NCBI GenBank assembly: GCA_002292405.1
Contig: DBBW01000025.1
Coordinates: 112,168-155,023, forward strand
Length of the DNA: 42,856 nt
From: Flavobacteriales bacterium UBA974
GTDB taxonomy: Bacteria; Bacteroidota; Bacteroidia; Flavobacteriales_D; Sanyastnellaceae
Direction of reading: 5' to 3'
This document shows, piece after piece, positions 17,788 to 27,109 of the stretch. How positions within the stretch are numbered: the stretch's first letter is position 1; the number at the start of each line of letters is the position of its first letter. Below the pieces are notes generated by a model, which did no database searches, had not been told where the DNA came from, and was given only the letters and a program-made list of their open reading frames with translations. The translations under genes and the position numbers were made by a program.

Positions 17788-19323
17788 ATGCCAATCAATA
17801 GAATCTTTTCGTCAATAATTCGCACTAGGATGTCAGGTGTAAATTCAATGAGAGATCACCCTATCAATGCTCAAGATATTGTTTTCAAATCTCTCACAGA
17901 AACCCTACACAAGACAAAATTTGGAAAAGAGCATGAGATTGATACTCACTCTTATTTAATTTCTGAAAATGTTTTCAGAACTCAAATCCCGATAAGAACA
18001 TATGATGAAATCAAGCCGTGGATTTTAAGAGCTAGAGAAGGGGAGTTAGATGTGCTTTGGCCTGGAAAAGTTTCCTGGTTCGCTAAAACATCGGGAACCA
18101 CTTCGGATAGGTCTAAAATATTACCTGTAACTAAAGAGTCACTGAAGTCTAATCACTACAAAGGGGGGCGTGATTTATTAGCGATGTTTTGCGATGAGAA
18201 ATCCACTGCGGATCTATATACAGGTAAACATTTGATTATTGGTGGAAGTAGCGCTTTACATCCATATATATCCGGATCATATACTGGCGATCTTTCTGCA
18301 ATAATCATTAAAAATTTGCCTTTTTGGGTTGAAACCAGACGAACCCCTGGTCGCGAGATCACGATGCTTGAAAACTGGGAAGAAAAGGTTGAGCTTATGG
18401 CCGAGGAAGTGATAAGCCAGGATGTCAGAATTCTTGCGGGGATTCCAAGTTGGATGCTTGTTGTTATTCGAAGAGTTCTTGAAAAATCTGGTAAGAAATC
18501 GCTCATTGAGGTTTGGCCTAACCTACAACTATACATGCATGGAGGAGTAGGATTCGAACCATACAAAGATGAGTTTAGAAAACTGATTAATTCAGAAAAA
18601 TTAAGTTATATCGAGACATATAATGCCTCAGAGGGTTTCTTTTCAATTCAGGATTCTCTTGATAGGGACGATATGTTGCTTCTTGTGAATCATGGTATTT
18701 ATTATGAGTTTTTACCTTATCATGAAAATGATGCAGAGCTTTCTGACGCATTAAGCTTGGGAGACGTTGAGTTGGGTGGTGAATATGCTTTAGTAATATC
18801 TACAAACGCGGGCTTGTGGAGATATTTGGTTGGAGATATTGTCAAGATTACATGTGTTTCTCCCTATCGTATAAAGGTGGTGGGTAGAGTGTCATCTTAT
18901 ATTAATATAGTCGGGGAGGAGTTGATGGTGAATCAAGCAGAAAGTGCAGTATCTAAAGCGTTGTTAGATTTTAACTTGTCCCTCAAAGAATTTACAGCAG
19001 CCCCAAGGTTTTCAAAAGAAGGTATTCCCGTGGGACATAGTTGGGCGATTGAAGTTTCAGATAATACAATGATATCGGATCTGTCCGTAGAGGGAGTTTC
19101 TAAGGCGCTCGATTTGGAATTGAAAAAATCAAATTCAGATTATACCGTAAAAAGGGAATCTGATTTAATTTTAGGAAAACCAGAAGTGATTTTTGTGAAA
19201 GAGGGCAGTTTTGAGGTTTGGCTTAAAAATAAAAACAAACTAGGAGGGCAACATAAAATCCCAAGACTTTCTAATTCAAGGGGTATTCTAGAAGAAGTTT
19301 TAAGAGTTATCCCCAATCGATAG
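17788..19323 (+). CDS. GH3 auxin-responsive promoter family acyl-adenylating protein
   Basis: A 511-residue member of the GH3 branch of the ANL adenylate-forming superfamily. Plant GH3 enzymes conjugate acids such as auxin or jasmonate to amino acids; bacterial members have no established substrate. Motif 1 (ATP/phosphate binding) is KTSGTTSDRSKILP (SGTTS at 102-106), with the second motif YNASEGFF and the third YRLVGDI-like WRYLVGDIVKI. PIRTYDEIKPWI at the N-terminus is also typical. It starts 13 bases after the cysteine desulfurase stop. No membrane segment. It probably activates a carboxylic acid, identity unknown. Confidence 0.88.
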   Translation: MPINRIFSSIIRTRMSGVNSMRDHPINAQDIVFKSLTETLHKTKFGKEHEIDTHSYLISENVFRTQIPIRTYDEIKPWILRAREGELDVLWPGKVSWFAKTSGTTSDRSKILPVTKESLKSNHYKGGRDLLAMFCDEKSTADLYTGKHLIIGGSSALHPYISGSYTGDLSAIIIKNLPFWVETRRTPGREITMLENWEEKVELMAEEVISQDVRILAGIPSWMLVVIRRVLEKSGKKSLIEVWPNLQLYMHGGVGFEPYKDEFRKLINSEKLSYIETYNASEGFFSIQDSLDRDDMLLLVNHGIYYEFLPYHENDAELSDALSLGDVELGGEYALVISTNAGLWRYLVGDIVKITCVSPYRIKVVGRVSSYINIVGEELMVNQAESAVSKALLDFNLSLKEFTAAPRFSKEGIPVGHSWAIEVSDNTMISDLSVEGVSKALDLELKKSNSDYTVKRESDLILGKPEVIFVKEGSFEVWLKNKNKLGGQHKIPRLSNSRGILEEVLRVIPNR

Positions 19324-19396
19324 ACAATACTTGGTAGGCCCTCAAATTCTTGTTAGATTTCCGTTCTGTTTAAAACAACTTTGAATAATTCATAAT

Positions 19397-20020
19397 ATGC
19401 ATATTGCTGTCGCTGGAAATATAGGTTCGGGTAAAACCACGCTAACCACACTGTTATCGAAACATTACAAGTATACACCTCATTACGAAAGTGTCGATGA
19501 TAACCCTTATTTAAATGATTTCTATAAGGACATGCAACGTTGGTCTTTCAACTTGCAAGTTTATTTTTTAAACTCACGTTTTGCTCAACTTATAGATTTG
19601 AAGAAAAAAGGCATGCCTATTATTCAAGATAGAACCATTTATGAGGATGCGAATATTTTTGCACCTAACTTAAATGCTATGGGGCTGATGACGAAGCGTG
19701 ATTTTGATAATTACCTTATTCTTTATGAATTGATGGAGTCGTTTGTAACTCCTCCAGATCTTCTGATTTATTTAAGAGCCTCTGTTCCGAAATTGGTTTC
19801 TCAAATCCAAAAGCGAGGCCGTGATTACGAAGAGGCAATTCGTTTAGATTATTTAACTCGCCTTAATGAACGCTATGAAGCGTGGATATCAACCTATGAT
19901 AAGGGACCTCTTCTTATTATCGATGTTGATGACATGGATTTCCAAGCTAATAAGGAAGATCTTGGAAAGATAATAGAGTCTAAGAATGCAAAACTTCACG
20001 GTCTTTTTGAAAATAAATAG
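19397..20020 (+). CDS. Deoxynucleoside kinase
   Basis: Cytoplasmic salvage kinase of 207 residues that phosphorylates deoxynucleosides with ATP. The Walker A loop is GNIGSGKTT (7-15), followed by the family's YESVDDNPYLNDFY substrate segment, DRTIYED (78-84, DRS/DRY-type catalytic motif) and the lid-region arginines in QKRGRDYE. These features match the dAK/dGK/dNK family. The preferred base (dA, dG or broad) is not decidable here. A CAACTTTG box-like sequence lies 13 bases before the ATG. The gene ends at a strong terminator hairpin shared with the convergent YceI gene. Confidence 0.92.
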   Translation: MHIAVAGNIGSGKTTLTTLLSKHYKYTPHYESVDDNPYLNDFYKDMQRWSFNLQVYFLNSRFAQLIDLKKKGMPIIQDRTIYEDANIFAPNLNAMGLMTKRDFDNYLILYELMESFVTPPDLLIYLRASVPKLVSQIQKRGRDYEEAIRLDYLTRLNERYEAWISTYDKGPLLIIDVDDMDFQANKEDLGKIIESKNAKLHGLFENK

Positions 20021-20056
20021 TTATTCTTTTTATCGTCATTCATTTATTTTAGACAA

Positions 20057-20089
20057 TAAAAAAAGCCACGCGATATGCGTGGCTTTTTT
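20057..20089. terminator. Bidirectional rho-independent terminator
   Basis: A perfect 7-bp stem, GCCACGC (20065-20071) with GCGTGGC (20077-20083), closes a 5-base loop. It is flanked by an A-run on the left (20058-20064) and a T-run on the right (20084-20089), so it can terminate transcription from both sides. It lies between the convergent deoxynucleoside kinase and YceI genes. Confidence 0.93.
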
Positions 20090-20122
20090 GTTAGTTTTAT
20101 TTAGACAAAAACAGAACTCTTA

Positions 20123-20803
20123 CTATAAAGCAGTAAATTCAAATCCGATCTTAACATCATCATTTATAACTCTATCTCCGAGATCGTCAAAGACTGACCC
20201 TGATCCATAGGTTATATTGTGCTTCGTTCTGTCAATGATAAACTTGCCATTTATTTTGTAACCAAATCCACCATTCCTCTTTATTTGTTCCACTGAAAAC
20301 GGCACGCTGTAATCAACAACTTCACCGTGAAAGTCGAATGAGCATGAAAGGTTCATTGTTCCATTTTCATCGATTGACGATCCATTCATAACTAGTCGTG
20401 CAACTGGAAATTTTTCAATATCAAGGAAGTCCTCTGATTTAAGGTGGCCTTCAAAGTTTGCTTTATCGTCACCTGTGATGTCAGTTACTTCAAAGCTATT
20501 CATTTCAAGGCTTAGTACCCCACGGTTTATAGAGCCATCTTCAACCATGAATTTACCATTTACAGCGTTAATGATGCCAGAGTGTGTTGATCCGGTAATC
20601 TTTGTTGCTTCCCATGAAATGGTGTGATTTTCCTTTGTTAGAATGTATTTGCCATCGGGTATGCCCAAATCACCAACAACTGTAGATTTTAATTCAGTCT
20701 TATTAGGTTCTGTATTTGTGTCTTCGTTAGAAGTTGTTCCTTCATTTGAACAAGCAGAAACGACCAATACTAGTCCCGCAATTAATAGGTTATAAAATTT
20801 CAT
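20123..20803 (-). CDS. YceI family lipoprotein
   Basis: A 226-residue exported protein. The N-terminus is a lipoprotein signal (MKFYNLLIAGLVLVVSACSN), with a lipobox ending at the cysteine about residue 18 and a Ser/Thr/Glu-rich linker after it. The YceI lipocalin-like domain follows, visible as HTISWEATKITGSTHSGIINAVNGKF-type strands, GHLKSEDFLDIEKFPVARL and IDRTKHNITYGSGS. YceI-like proteins bind isoprenoid or lipid ligands. The ATG shares one base with the stop of the upstream pyrophosphatase gene (TAATG), so the two are co-translated. Probably membrane anchored in the periplasm or outer membrane. Confidence 0.9.
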   Translation of the reverse strand: MKFYNLLIAGLVLVVSACSNEGTTSNEDTNTEPNKTELKSTVVGDLGIPDGKYILTKENHTISWEATKITGSTHSGIINAVNGKFMVEDGSINRGVLSLEMNSFEVTDITGDDKANFEGHLKSEDFLDIEKFPVARLVMNGSSIDENGTMNLSCSFDFHGEVVDYSVPFSVEQIKRNGGFGYKINGKFIIDRTKHNITYGSGSVFDDLGDRVINDDVKIGFEFTAL

Positions 20804-23082
20804 TATTTGTTATTTAATTCAAAAGTTTCTGTAGTCGTCATTCTGATTTCTACGTTTGATTTTGAAGTTTCATCATGAGAGTTGTTGCTAGCATGTCCAT
20901 GTCCTTCACCCACCGCTAAAAGAGGGGCAATAACTAGACCTATTAAGCAAGTTAACTTTATGAGGATGTTCATAGATGGACCAGACGTGTCTTTAAATGG
21001 ATCACCGACTGTGTCACCAGTTACGGCAGCTTTGTGAGCTTCAGATCCTTTGTAAGTCATTTCCCCATCAATTTCAACACCTGCTTCAAAACTCTTCTTA
21101 GCATTGTCCCAAGCACCACCTGCGTTGTTTTGGAAAATAGCCCAAAGCACACCACTCACAGTTACACCTGCCATGTAAGACCCAAGAGGCTCAGCTCCCA
21201 AAGTGAATCCTATGATGAGTGGAGAGACGATTGTGATCGCACCAGGAAGCATCATCTCTTTAAGGGCAGCCTTTGTACTGATGTCTACACATTTGCTGTA
21301 TTCAGGTTGGCCTGTTCCTTCCATAATTCCAGGAATTTCTTTAAACTGACGTCTCACCTCTTTTACCATTTCCATGGCAGCCTTTCCGACCGATTTCATC
21401 GCAAGAGCAGAGAACACTACGGGAACCATAGCTCCAACAAAAAGTGTTGCTAGAACGTCAGCCTTAAAAATATTTATTCCATCTATTCCAGTCATCGTAA
21501 CGTAAGCAGCAAACAGTGCCAAAGCCGTTAAAGCGGCAGATGCTATTGCGAATCCTTTACCGATAGCTGCAGTAGTATTACCAACAGAATCAAGAATATC
21601 GGTACGTTCACGCACTTCCTCAGGAAGTTCACACATCTCAGCGATACCTCCAGCATTGTCTGCAATAGGTCCGAATGCATCGATGGCCAATTGCATCGCT
21701 GTAGTCGCCATCATCGCACAAGCAGCGATTGCAACTCCGTAAAATCCAGCGAATTCATATGAAGCGTAGATAGCAGCAGCAAACAAGATGATGGGACCGA
21801 AAGTGGATATCATACCAACTGAAAGACCAGCTATAATGTTTGTTCCAGCTCCAGTGTTAGAGTTTCGAACGATATCCATTACAGGCTTTTTGCCTAACCC
21901 AGTATAGTACTCAGTCATCCAGCTAATCCCACCACCAACACCAAGTCCTACAAGAACAGCGTAGAAAACGTTGATAGAAGCAAAAGGTGTAGCAGACTTA
22001 TCTGCGTCTTGGAAAAAGTTCATTGTTAACATTTCAGGTAGCATCCAGTCGATAAGGAAGTAACAAGCAACAGCTGTCATGATGATAGACCCCCAGTTCC
22101 CTTTGTTAAGCGCAGATTGGACTTCAGCTTCTTTTCCGTCGTCACCAACCTTAATGAACTTCGTTGCGATCATTGAGAAGATAATTCCAAGTGCAGAAAT
22201 CACAAGAGGTAAGAGCAATGTAGCAAGACCACCGAAATTATCTTCGTATACCCCTGCTCCTCCCATATCTCGTACTACATACACACCCAGAACCATAGCA
22301 GCAAGTACAGTAGCTACATATGAACCGAAAAGATCGGCACCCATACCGGCAACATCACCTACGTTATCACCTACGTTATCAGCTATAGTAGCAGGATTAC
22401 GAGGGTCATCTTCTGGAATTCCAGCCTCAACCTTACCAACTAGGTCAGCACCTACGTCAGCGGCTTTAGTGTAAATACCTCCTCCTACACGAGCAAACAA
22501 CGCGATGGATTCAGCTCCTAGAGAAAACCCAGCAAGAGCCTCTAGAACAATAATCATATGATTTACGTTAGTTACATCAATCTCACCCATACCGAGAACG
22601 TGTGTCTTAATAAGTAGAATGAAGATGATACTGAGTCCAAAAACAGCTAAGCCTGCAACTCCAAGTCCCATCACTGTACCACCAGTAAATGACACTTTTA
22701 GAGCTTTAGATAAGCTTGTTTTTGCAGCCTCAGCTGTTCTAACGTTCGCTTCAGTTGCGATGCGCATACCGATGTTACCTGCAACAGCTGAGAATATTGC
22801 GCCTATTACAAAGGCAACGACTATAAACCAGTGTGTATTTTCTACAATTGTTGAAACAACAGCTAGTGCAGCACCAGCAATTACAACAAAAATTGCAAGT
22901 AGTCGGTATTCCGCATTTAGGAATGCAAGAGCACCTTCATGAATGTAGGTGGCAATTTCGGTCATTCTGGCGTTCCCCTTAGGTTGTTTACGAACCCAAG
23001 AACCTTGAATAGCCATTACTACTAAGCCAAGAATGGCAATTACAGGGACTAGATAAAGTATGTTGTCAATTAAAACTTGCAT
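20803..23082 (-). CDS. hppA: Membrane-bound ion-pumping pyrophosphatase
   Basis: A 759-residue, roughly 16-helix inner-membrane pump that uses PPi hydrolysis to export protons or sodium ions. Active-site motifs are DVGADLVGKVE (209-219) and DDPRNPATIADNVGDNVGDVAG (about 225-246), the second acidic loop being FGPIADNAGGIAEM. GNTTAAIGKG (501-510) has alanine where K+-independent enzymes have lysine, so a K+-dependent type is predicted. H+ versus Na+ specificity is not decided. After the last helix is a hydrophilic tail with GHGHASNNSH, an unusual His-rich end. It lies 43 bases after pdhB and is coupled to YceI by TAATG. Confidence 0.96.
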   Translation of the reverse strand: MQVLIDNILYLVPVIAILGLVVMAIQGSWVRKQPKGNARMTEIATYIHEGALAFLNAEYRLLAIFVVIAGAALAVVSTIVENTHWFIVVAFVIGAIFSAVAGNIGMRIATEANVRTAEAAKTSLSKALKVSFTGGTVMGLGVAGLAVFGLSIIFILLIKTHVLGMGEIDVTNVNHMIIVLEALAGFSLGAESIALFARVGGGIYTKAADVGADLVGKVEAGIPEDDPRNPATIADNVGDNVGDVAGMGADLFGSYVATVLAAMVLGVYVVRDMGGAGVYEDNFGGLATLLLPLVISALGIIFSMIATKFIKVGDDGKEAEVQSALNKGNWGSIIMTAVACYFLIDWMLPEMLTMNFFQDADKSATPFASINVFYAVLVGLGVGGGISWMTEYYTGLGKKPVMDIVRNSNTGAGTNIIAGLSVGMISTFGPIILFAAAIYASYEFAGFYGVAIAACAMMATTAMQLAIDAFGPIADNAGGIAEMCELPEEVRERTDILDSVGNTTAAIGKGFAIASAALTALALFAAYVTMTGIDGINIFKADVLATLFVGAMVPVVFSALAMKSVGKAAMEMVKEVRRQFKEIPGIMEGTGQPEYSKCVDISTKAALKEMMLPGAITIVSPLIIGFTLGAEPLGSYMAGVTVSGVLWAIFQNNAGGAWDNAKKSFEAGVEIDGEMTYKGSEAHKAAVTGDTVGDPFKDTSGPSMNILIKLTCLIGLVIAPLLAVGEGHGHASNNSHDETSKSNVEIRMTTTETFELNNK

Positions 23083-23125
23083 GATATTGAATTATAGGTT
23101 AATCGGATAAGTTTCTCGAAAATTA

Positions 23126-24106
23126 TTATTTAATGTAGGTTACAGTTTTCACAGCTTCCATAATTTCTTTTATTTGAGGAAGAGCTTCGTCAATGAGAGT
23201 TGTTGCGAATGCAAAAGGAGTGTCGGTTTGGCATAACCGAATAATAGGAGCATCAAGGTGGTCGAAAGCATTACGCTGTACGCGATACGCAACTTCAGAT
23301 GAAACAGAACTTACTGGGAAGCTCTCCTCAACAATAACAAGTCGATTTGTTTTCTTTACAGATTCGATAATAGTATCGAGGTCAAGTGGACGTATAGTTA
23401 CAAGATCGATGATTTCAACTTCGATTCCTTCCTTTGCCAGTTCAGTTGCTGCAGCGTGTACTTCTTTGAGGATTTTACCGAAAGACACAACAGTGACGTC
23501 AGATCCCTTTTGTCTAACGTTCGCTTTCCCTATAGGTACTAAAAACTCACCTTCGGGAATCATGCCCTTGTCCCCATACATCTTTTCCGATTCCATAATT
23601 AGGACAGGATCATCGTCACGAATGGCTGATTTAAGGAGTCCTTTAGCTTCGTAGGGAGTGAATGGTGTTACAACTTTAAGACCAGGAATAGCAGAATACA
23701 TCGCCTCATAACTTTGGCTGTGCGTTGCTGCTAATTGCCCAGCCGGGCCGTTAGGACCTCGAAATACGATCGGAGTTGAGAATTGACCACCGCTCATTTG
23801 TAGCATCTTGGCGGCGTGATTTATAATTTGATCTGAGGCTAAAACAGCAAAATTCCAGGTCATATATTCAACGATAGGTCTTAAGCCATTCATAGCTGCA
23901 CCTACTGCAATGCCAGTGAAACCGAGCTCGGCAATAGGTGTGTCAATCACTCTTCGAGCACCAAATTCATCCAACATACCCTTAGAAGCTTTGTAGGCAC
24001 CGTTGTACTCGGCAACCTCCTCTCCTATAAGGAAAACACGCTCGTCTCGGCGCATTTCCTCGCTCATAGCTTCAGCTACGGATTCTCTATATGTGATTTC
24101 ACGCAT
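23126..24106 (-). CDS. pdhB: Pyruvate dehydrogenase E1 component, beta subunit
   Basis: Beta subunit of the thiamine-diphosphate-dependent E1 component that decarboxylates pyruvate in the PDH complex. The 326-residue sequence has GEEVAEYNGAYKASKGM near the N-terminus, TPIAELGFTGIAVGAA, GGQFSTPIVFRGPNG, HSQSYEAMYSAIPGLKVV and VVEESFPVSSVSSEV toward the C-terminal transketolase domain. The E1-alpha gene is not adjacent, so the complex is encoded at separate loci. Divergent from etfB over 117 bases. Minus-strand TATCTTCG at 24138-24131 is a plausible promoter box. Confidence 0.93.
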   Translation of the reverse strand: MREITYRESVAEAMSEEMRRDERVFLIGEEVAEYNGAYKASKGMLDEFGARRVIDTPIAELGFTGIAVGAAMNGLRPIVEYMTWNFAVLASDQIINHAAKMLQMSGGQFSTPIVFRGPNGPAGQLAATHSQSYEAMYSAIPGLKVVTPFTPYEAKGLLKSAIRDDDPVLIMESEKMYGDKGMIPEGEFLVPIGKANVRQKGSDVTVVSFGKILKEVHAAATELAKEGIEVEIIDLVTIRPLDLDTIIESVKKTNRLVIVEESFPVSSVSSEVAYRVQRNAFDHLDAPIIRLCQTDTPFAFATTLIDEALPQIKEIMEAVKTVTYIK

Positions 24107-24175
24107 GGTATTGTCGCATAATTTGGTCGGCGAAGATAAGCCAATTATGACTGCATTATGCCACCTCTCTATTCA

Positions 24176-24183
24176 TACCTTTG
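24176..24183 (+). promoter_or_regulatory. TAnnTTTG -7 box upstream of etfB
   Basis: TACCTTTG matches the Bacteroidota -7 consensus exactly and is followed by a 40-base leader to the etfB ATG at 24224. No TTG was found at the normal distance upstream. Its position argues against an upstream in-frame ATG at 24158 as the etfB start. Confidence 0.45.
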
Positions 24184-24223
24184 CAATTCTGAGAAATGTG
24201 TCTCAGATTATCAATTATTAAGT

Positions 24224-24964
24224 ATGAAATTGCTTGTTTGTATCAGTAAAGCTCCAGATACCACTAGTCGTATCGCATTTACAGACGGAGATAAACGCTT
24301 CGATGAAAGCGGCGTCCAATTTATTGTCAATCCTTATGATGAGTGGTATGCTCTTGTGCGTGCTATAGAATTGGTTGAGGCTCAAGGAGGTTCCGTCACT
24401 ACAATTACAGTAGGAGACGCAACATGTGATCCTATTATTCGCAAGGCTTTAGCGATAGGTGCTAGTGATGCAGTGAGAATTGATGCTAATCCTACAGATT
24501 CTTCTCAGGTTGCTAGATTGATTTCTAATTATGCAAATGATAAATCGTATGATATCATATTTGCAGGTAAAGAAGCCATTGATTACAATTCATCTGCTGT
24601 TCCTGCTATGATTGCGGAGTGTATGGATCTTCCATATGTTGCACTTGCTACTTCAATTGATGTAGATGGTGATGTCTCAACTCTTAATTGTGAATCTACC
24701 GGAGGTACAAACAATGTATCTGTAAATGGTGCGTTTGTATTAAGTGCTACAAAGGGTATGTCTGAGCAAAGAATACCTAACATGAGAGGAATTATGTCTG
24801 CAAGAACTAAACCTCTTACAGTTGTTGAAGCTTCAGAAGTAATCGCTACTACTGAGGTAAGTAAATTCACTCTTCCACCTGCAAAAGGTGATTGCGTTAT
24901 GGTAGAGGCTGATAACGCAGCAGATTTAGTCCGTCTTTTACGTGAAGAAGCAAAAATTATTTAA
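24224..24964 (+). CDS. etfB: Electron transfer flavoprotein beta subunit
   Basis: Small subunit (246 residues) of the ETF heterodimer, which carries electrons from acyl-CoA dehydrogenases to the quinone pool. MKLLVCISKAPDTTSRI, VNPYDEWYALVRAIEL, AMP-binding-like GDATCDPIIRKALAIGASDAVRI and FAGKEAIDYNSS are family features. The ATG at 24224 gives the canonical N-terminus; a 22-residue upstream extension is open but lies ahead of the promoter box. The stop abuts the etfA ATG, as expected for a stoichiometric complex. Confidence 0.95.
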   Translation: MKLLVCISKAPDTTSRIAFTDGDKRFDESGVQFIVNPYDEWYALVRAIELVEAQGGSVTTITVGDATCDPIIRKALAIGASDAVRIDANPTDSSQVARLISNYANDKSYDIIFAGKEAIDYNSSAVPAMIAECMDLPYVALATSIDVDGDVSTLNCESTGGTNNVSVNGAFVLSATKGMSEQRIPNMRGIMSARTKPLTVVEASEVIATTEVSKFTLPPAKGDCVMVEADNAADLVRLLREEAKII

Positions 24965-25894
24965 ATGTCAGTTTTAGTATATATCCAAACACAAGACGGT
25001 AAGGCTACTAAGGCCGGACTTGAAGTTGCATCTTTTGCAAAAAACATGAATGTAGGTGACGTAACAGCACTTGTTCCAGGAACTTTATCTGGTGATGGCG
25101 GACTTGGTTCTGTAGGTGTTTCTAAAGTGCTACATTTCTCAGAAGGCGTAACAGATAACGCGCAGCTTTCAAAACTTACTCAAGCAGCCGCTCAAAGTGC
25201 TGACGCATCAACGATTGTATTCTCAGGAAACAATGATGGCAATTCTATTGCACCCCGTGTTGCAATAGCCATGAATGTTGGTTATGTATCGGGCGTTACA
25301 CGTCTCCCTGAGGGTAAGACCTTTACAAGAAGTGTATTTAGTGGAAAAGCAACAGCTGCAGTGAACGTCATGTCTGATGTATGTGTCATTTCGATCACAC
25401 CTAATTCGTACGGTATTAAATCTGATACAGGAGAGGCTTCAGTAGAAACATTTTCTGCTGATATAGGTGTTCAGCGTATCGTTTTAAATGGATTTACCCC
25501 AACAAGCAGTGATGGTTCTGTTCCTTTGCCTGAGGCAGAAAGAGTAGTTTCTGCTGGTCGTGGTCTTAAGGGGCCCGAGAATTGGGGTATTGTTGAGGAT
25601 CTAGCACGTGCATTAGGTGCCACGACAGCTTGCAGTCGTCCCGTAGGAGATATGGGGTGGCGTCCTCATCACGAGCATGTAGGCCAAACAGGTTTAACCA
25701 TACGCCCCGACTTATACATTGCCTGTGGTATATCAGGTGCGATTCAGCATCTTGCGGGGGTCAATCAAAGTAAAGTAATTGTCGTTATCAATACTGACCC
25801 GGAAGCACCATTCTTTAAGGCAGCAGATTATGGAATTATTGGTGATGTATTTGAAGTTCTTCCTAAATTAACAGAGGCAATTAAATCCCTTTAA
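24965..25894 (+). CDS. etfA: Electron transfer flavoprotein alpha subunit
   Basis: Large ETF subunit of 309 residues, holding the FAD. The N-terminal half is the Rossmann-like domain. The C-terminal FAD domain shows RVVSAGRGLKGPENWGIVE, ACSRPVGDMGW, QTGLTIRPDLYIACGISGAIQHLAGV and VINTDPEAPFFKAADYGIIGD. It starts immediately after the etfB stop (TAAATG), so translation is coupled. Beta-oxidation or branched-chain acid oxidation is the likely electron source, though no dehydrogenase is in the window. Confidence 0.96.
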   Translation: MSVLVYIQTQDGKATKAGLEVASFAKNMNVGDVTALVPGTLSGDGGLGSVGVSKVLHFSEGVTDNAQLSKLTQAAAQSADASTIVFSGNNDGNSIAPRVAIAMNVGYVSGVTRLPEGKTFTRSVFSGKATAAVNVMSDVCVISITPNSYGIKSDTGEASVETFSADIGVQRIVLNGFTPTSSDGSVPLPEAERVVSAGRGLKGPENWGIVEDLARALGATTACSRPVGDMGWRPHHEHVGQTGLTIRPDLYIACGISGAIQHLAGVNQSKVIVVINTDPEAPFFKAADYGIIGDVFEVLPKLTEAIKSL

Positions 25895-25913
25895 TTAAAT
25901 TTAGCGTTAATAC

Positions 25914-26606
25914 ATGAAGAAAATAGACCTTGAAATATTTGACATCTCTTTAAATGGAGGTAATTCAGGGGCTTATGTTATGGTGTTAATGGAAAAAGGT
26001 GGTAATCGAAAAATTCCCATATTAATTGGTGGTTTTGAAGCTCAATACATCGCTATAGAGCTTGAGAATATGAAGCCTAGTCGACCTCTTACTCACGATC
26101 TCTTTAAGTCTACTTTATTATCTTTTGACATGAATGTCACTGAGGTTGTGATATTTGATTATAAAGAAGGCGTCTTTTTTGCTAAAATTGTTGTTACTGA
26201 CGGGGAGAAGGTCGTTGAGGTGGATTCGAGGTCATCAGATGCAGTTGCTATTGCAGTGAGGTTTAGAGCCCCAATTAGATGTTATGAAACTGTTATAGAA
26301 ACTACAGGCATTACTCCAGAGGAGGAGGCCGAGATTAATAGAGAAGAAGCTGAGTTAGAAAAAGAGATACAAGATGTTGAGGATGATAAAGCTTTGAATC
26401 CAAAATTGAACATTTCAGAATTGGATGAGGATACAAGTAGCAAAAAAGAAGACGTTGAAGAGTCAGATGGAAAATTCGCTGAAGATTTGAGGAGAAAGAA
26501 TATGATAGAGCTAAAGAAAAATCTGAAGGAAGCCATTCATAATGAGGATTACGAATCGGCTTCTAAAATTCGTGATAAAATTGATAAAATGAATTTAGAT
26601 CAATAA
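25914..26606 (+). CDS. Bifunctional nuclease (BFN) domain protein with UvrBC motif
   Basis: A 230-residue protein. Residues 1 to about 150 form the BFN/DUF151 domain (KIPILIGGFEAQYIAIELENMKPSRPLTHDL and DSRSSDAVAIAVRFRAPI), a family whose Thermotoga structure was proposed as a nuclease. A highly acidic, probably disordered linker follows (EEAEINREEAELEKEIQDVEDDK...). The last 35 residues match a UvrB/UvrC-interaction helix pair (LKKNLKEAIHNEDYESASKIRDKID). This architecture is widespread in Bacteroidota, with no proven function. TAAATTTA sits 10 bases before the ATG. Coupled to purE by TAATG. Confidence 0.85.
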   Translation: MKKIDLEIFDISLNGGNSGAYVMVLMEKGGNRKIPILIGGFEAQYIAIELENMKPSRPLTHDLFKSTLLSFDMNVTEVVIFDYKEGVFFAKIVVTDGEKVVEVDSRSSDAVAIAVRFRAPIRCYETVIETTGITPEEEAEINREEAELEKEIQDVEDDKALNPKLNISELDEDTSSKKEDVEESDGKFAEDLRRKNMIELKKNLKEAIHNEDYESASKIRDKIDKMNLDQ

Positions 26607-27109
26607 TGATTATGGGTAAAGTAGCGATAATAATGGGGAGCAGTTCTGATCTTCCTGTAATGGAAGAAGCCATGAAGGTCCTCAAGGAACTTGGAGTTGA
26701 ATATAAAGCTACTGTTGTTAGTGCTCATAGAACTCCGGATAGATTGTCTGAATTTGCAAAACGTGCTGTTAAAGACGGATTCAAGGTGATTGTTGCCGGA
26801 GCTGGTGGTGCTGCACATCTTCCAGGAATGACAGCATCTTATACACCTTTACCTGTAATTGGAGTTCCAATTAAAAGTAGCAATTCTATCGATGGATGGG
26901 ATTCTGTTTTGAGTATTTTGCAGATGCCATCAGGCGTCCCAGTTGCTACTGTTGCCCTTGATGGAGCTCGTAATGCGGGTATTTTAGCTGCCCAAATAAT
27001 AGCCACTTCTGATTCTGTTCTCCTAGACCGAATTGTATCTTTTAAGTCTGCACTTAAATCTAAAGTTGAAGATTCAACTTCAATTGTAGAAAATCACAAG
27101 ACAAAATAA
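26606..27109 (+). CDS. purE: 5-(carboxyamino)imidazole ribonucleotide mutase
   Basis: Purine-synthesis enzyme converting N5-CAIR to CAIR; 167 residues, class I PurE. The phosphate and substrate loops are MGSSSDLPVMEEA, SAHRTPDRLSEF and AGAGGAAHLPGMTA, and the C-terminal VATVALDGARNAGILAAQI completes the fold. The start ATG overlaps the BFN stop by one base (a second ATG at 26612 is in frame), and its stop likewise overlaps the next ATG. The partner purK is not adjacent. Confidence 0.95.
   Translation: MIMGKVAIIMGSSSDLPVMEEAMKVLKELGVEYKATVVSAHRTPDRLSEFAKRAVKDGFKVIVAGAGGAAHLPGMTASYTPLPVIGVPIKSSNSIDGWDSVLSILQMPSGVPVATVALDGARNAGILAAQIIATSDSVLLDRIVSFKSALKSKVEDSTSIVENHKTK

Noticed and set aside
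22079..22942. Long open frames on the + strand inside hppA
   Set aside because: They are antisense to a clearly conserved pyrophosphatase and encode low-complexity Ser/Thr/Pro-rich peptides.
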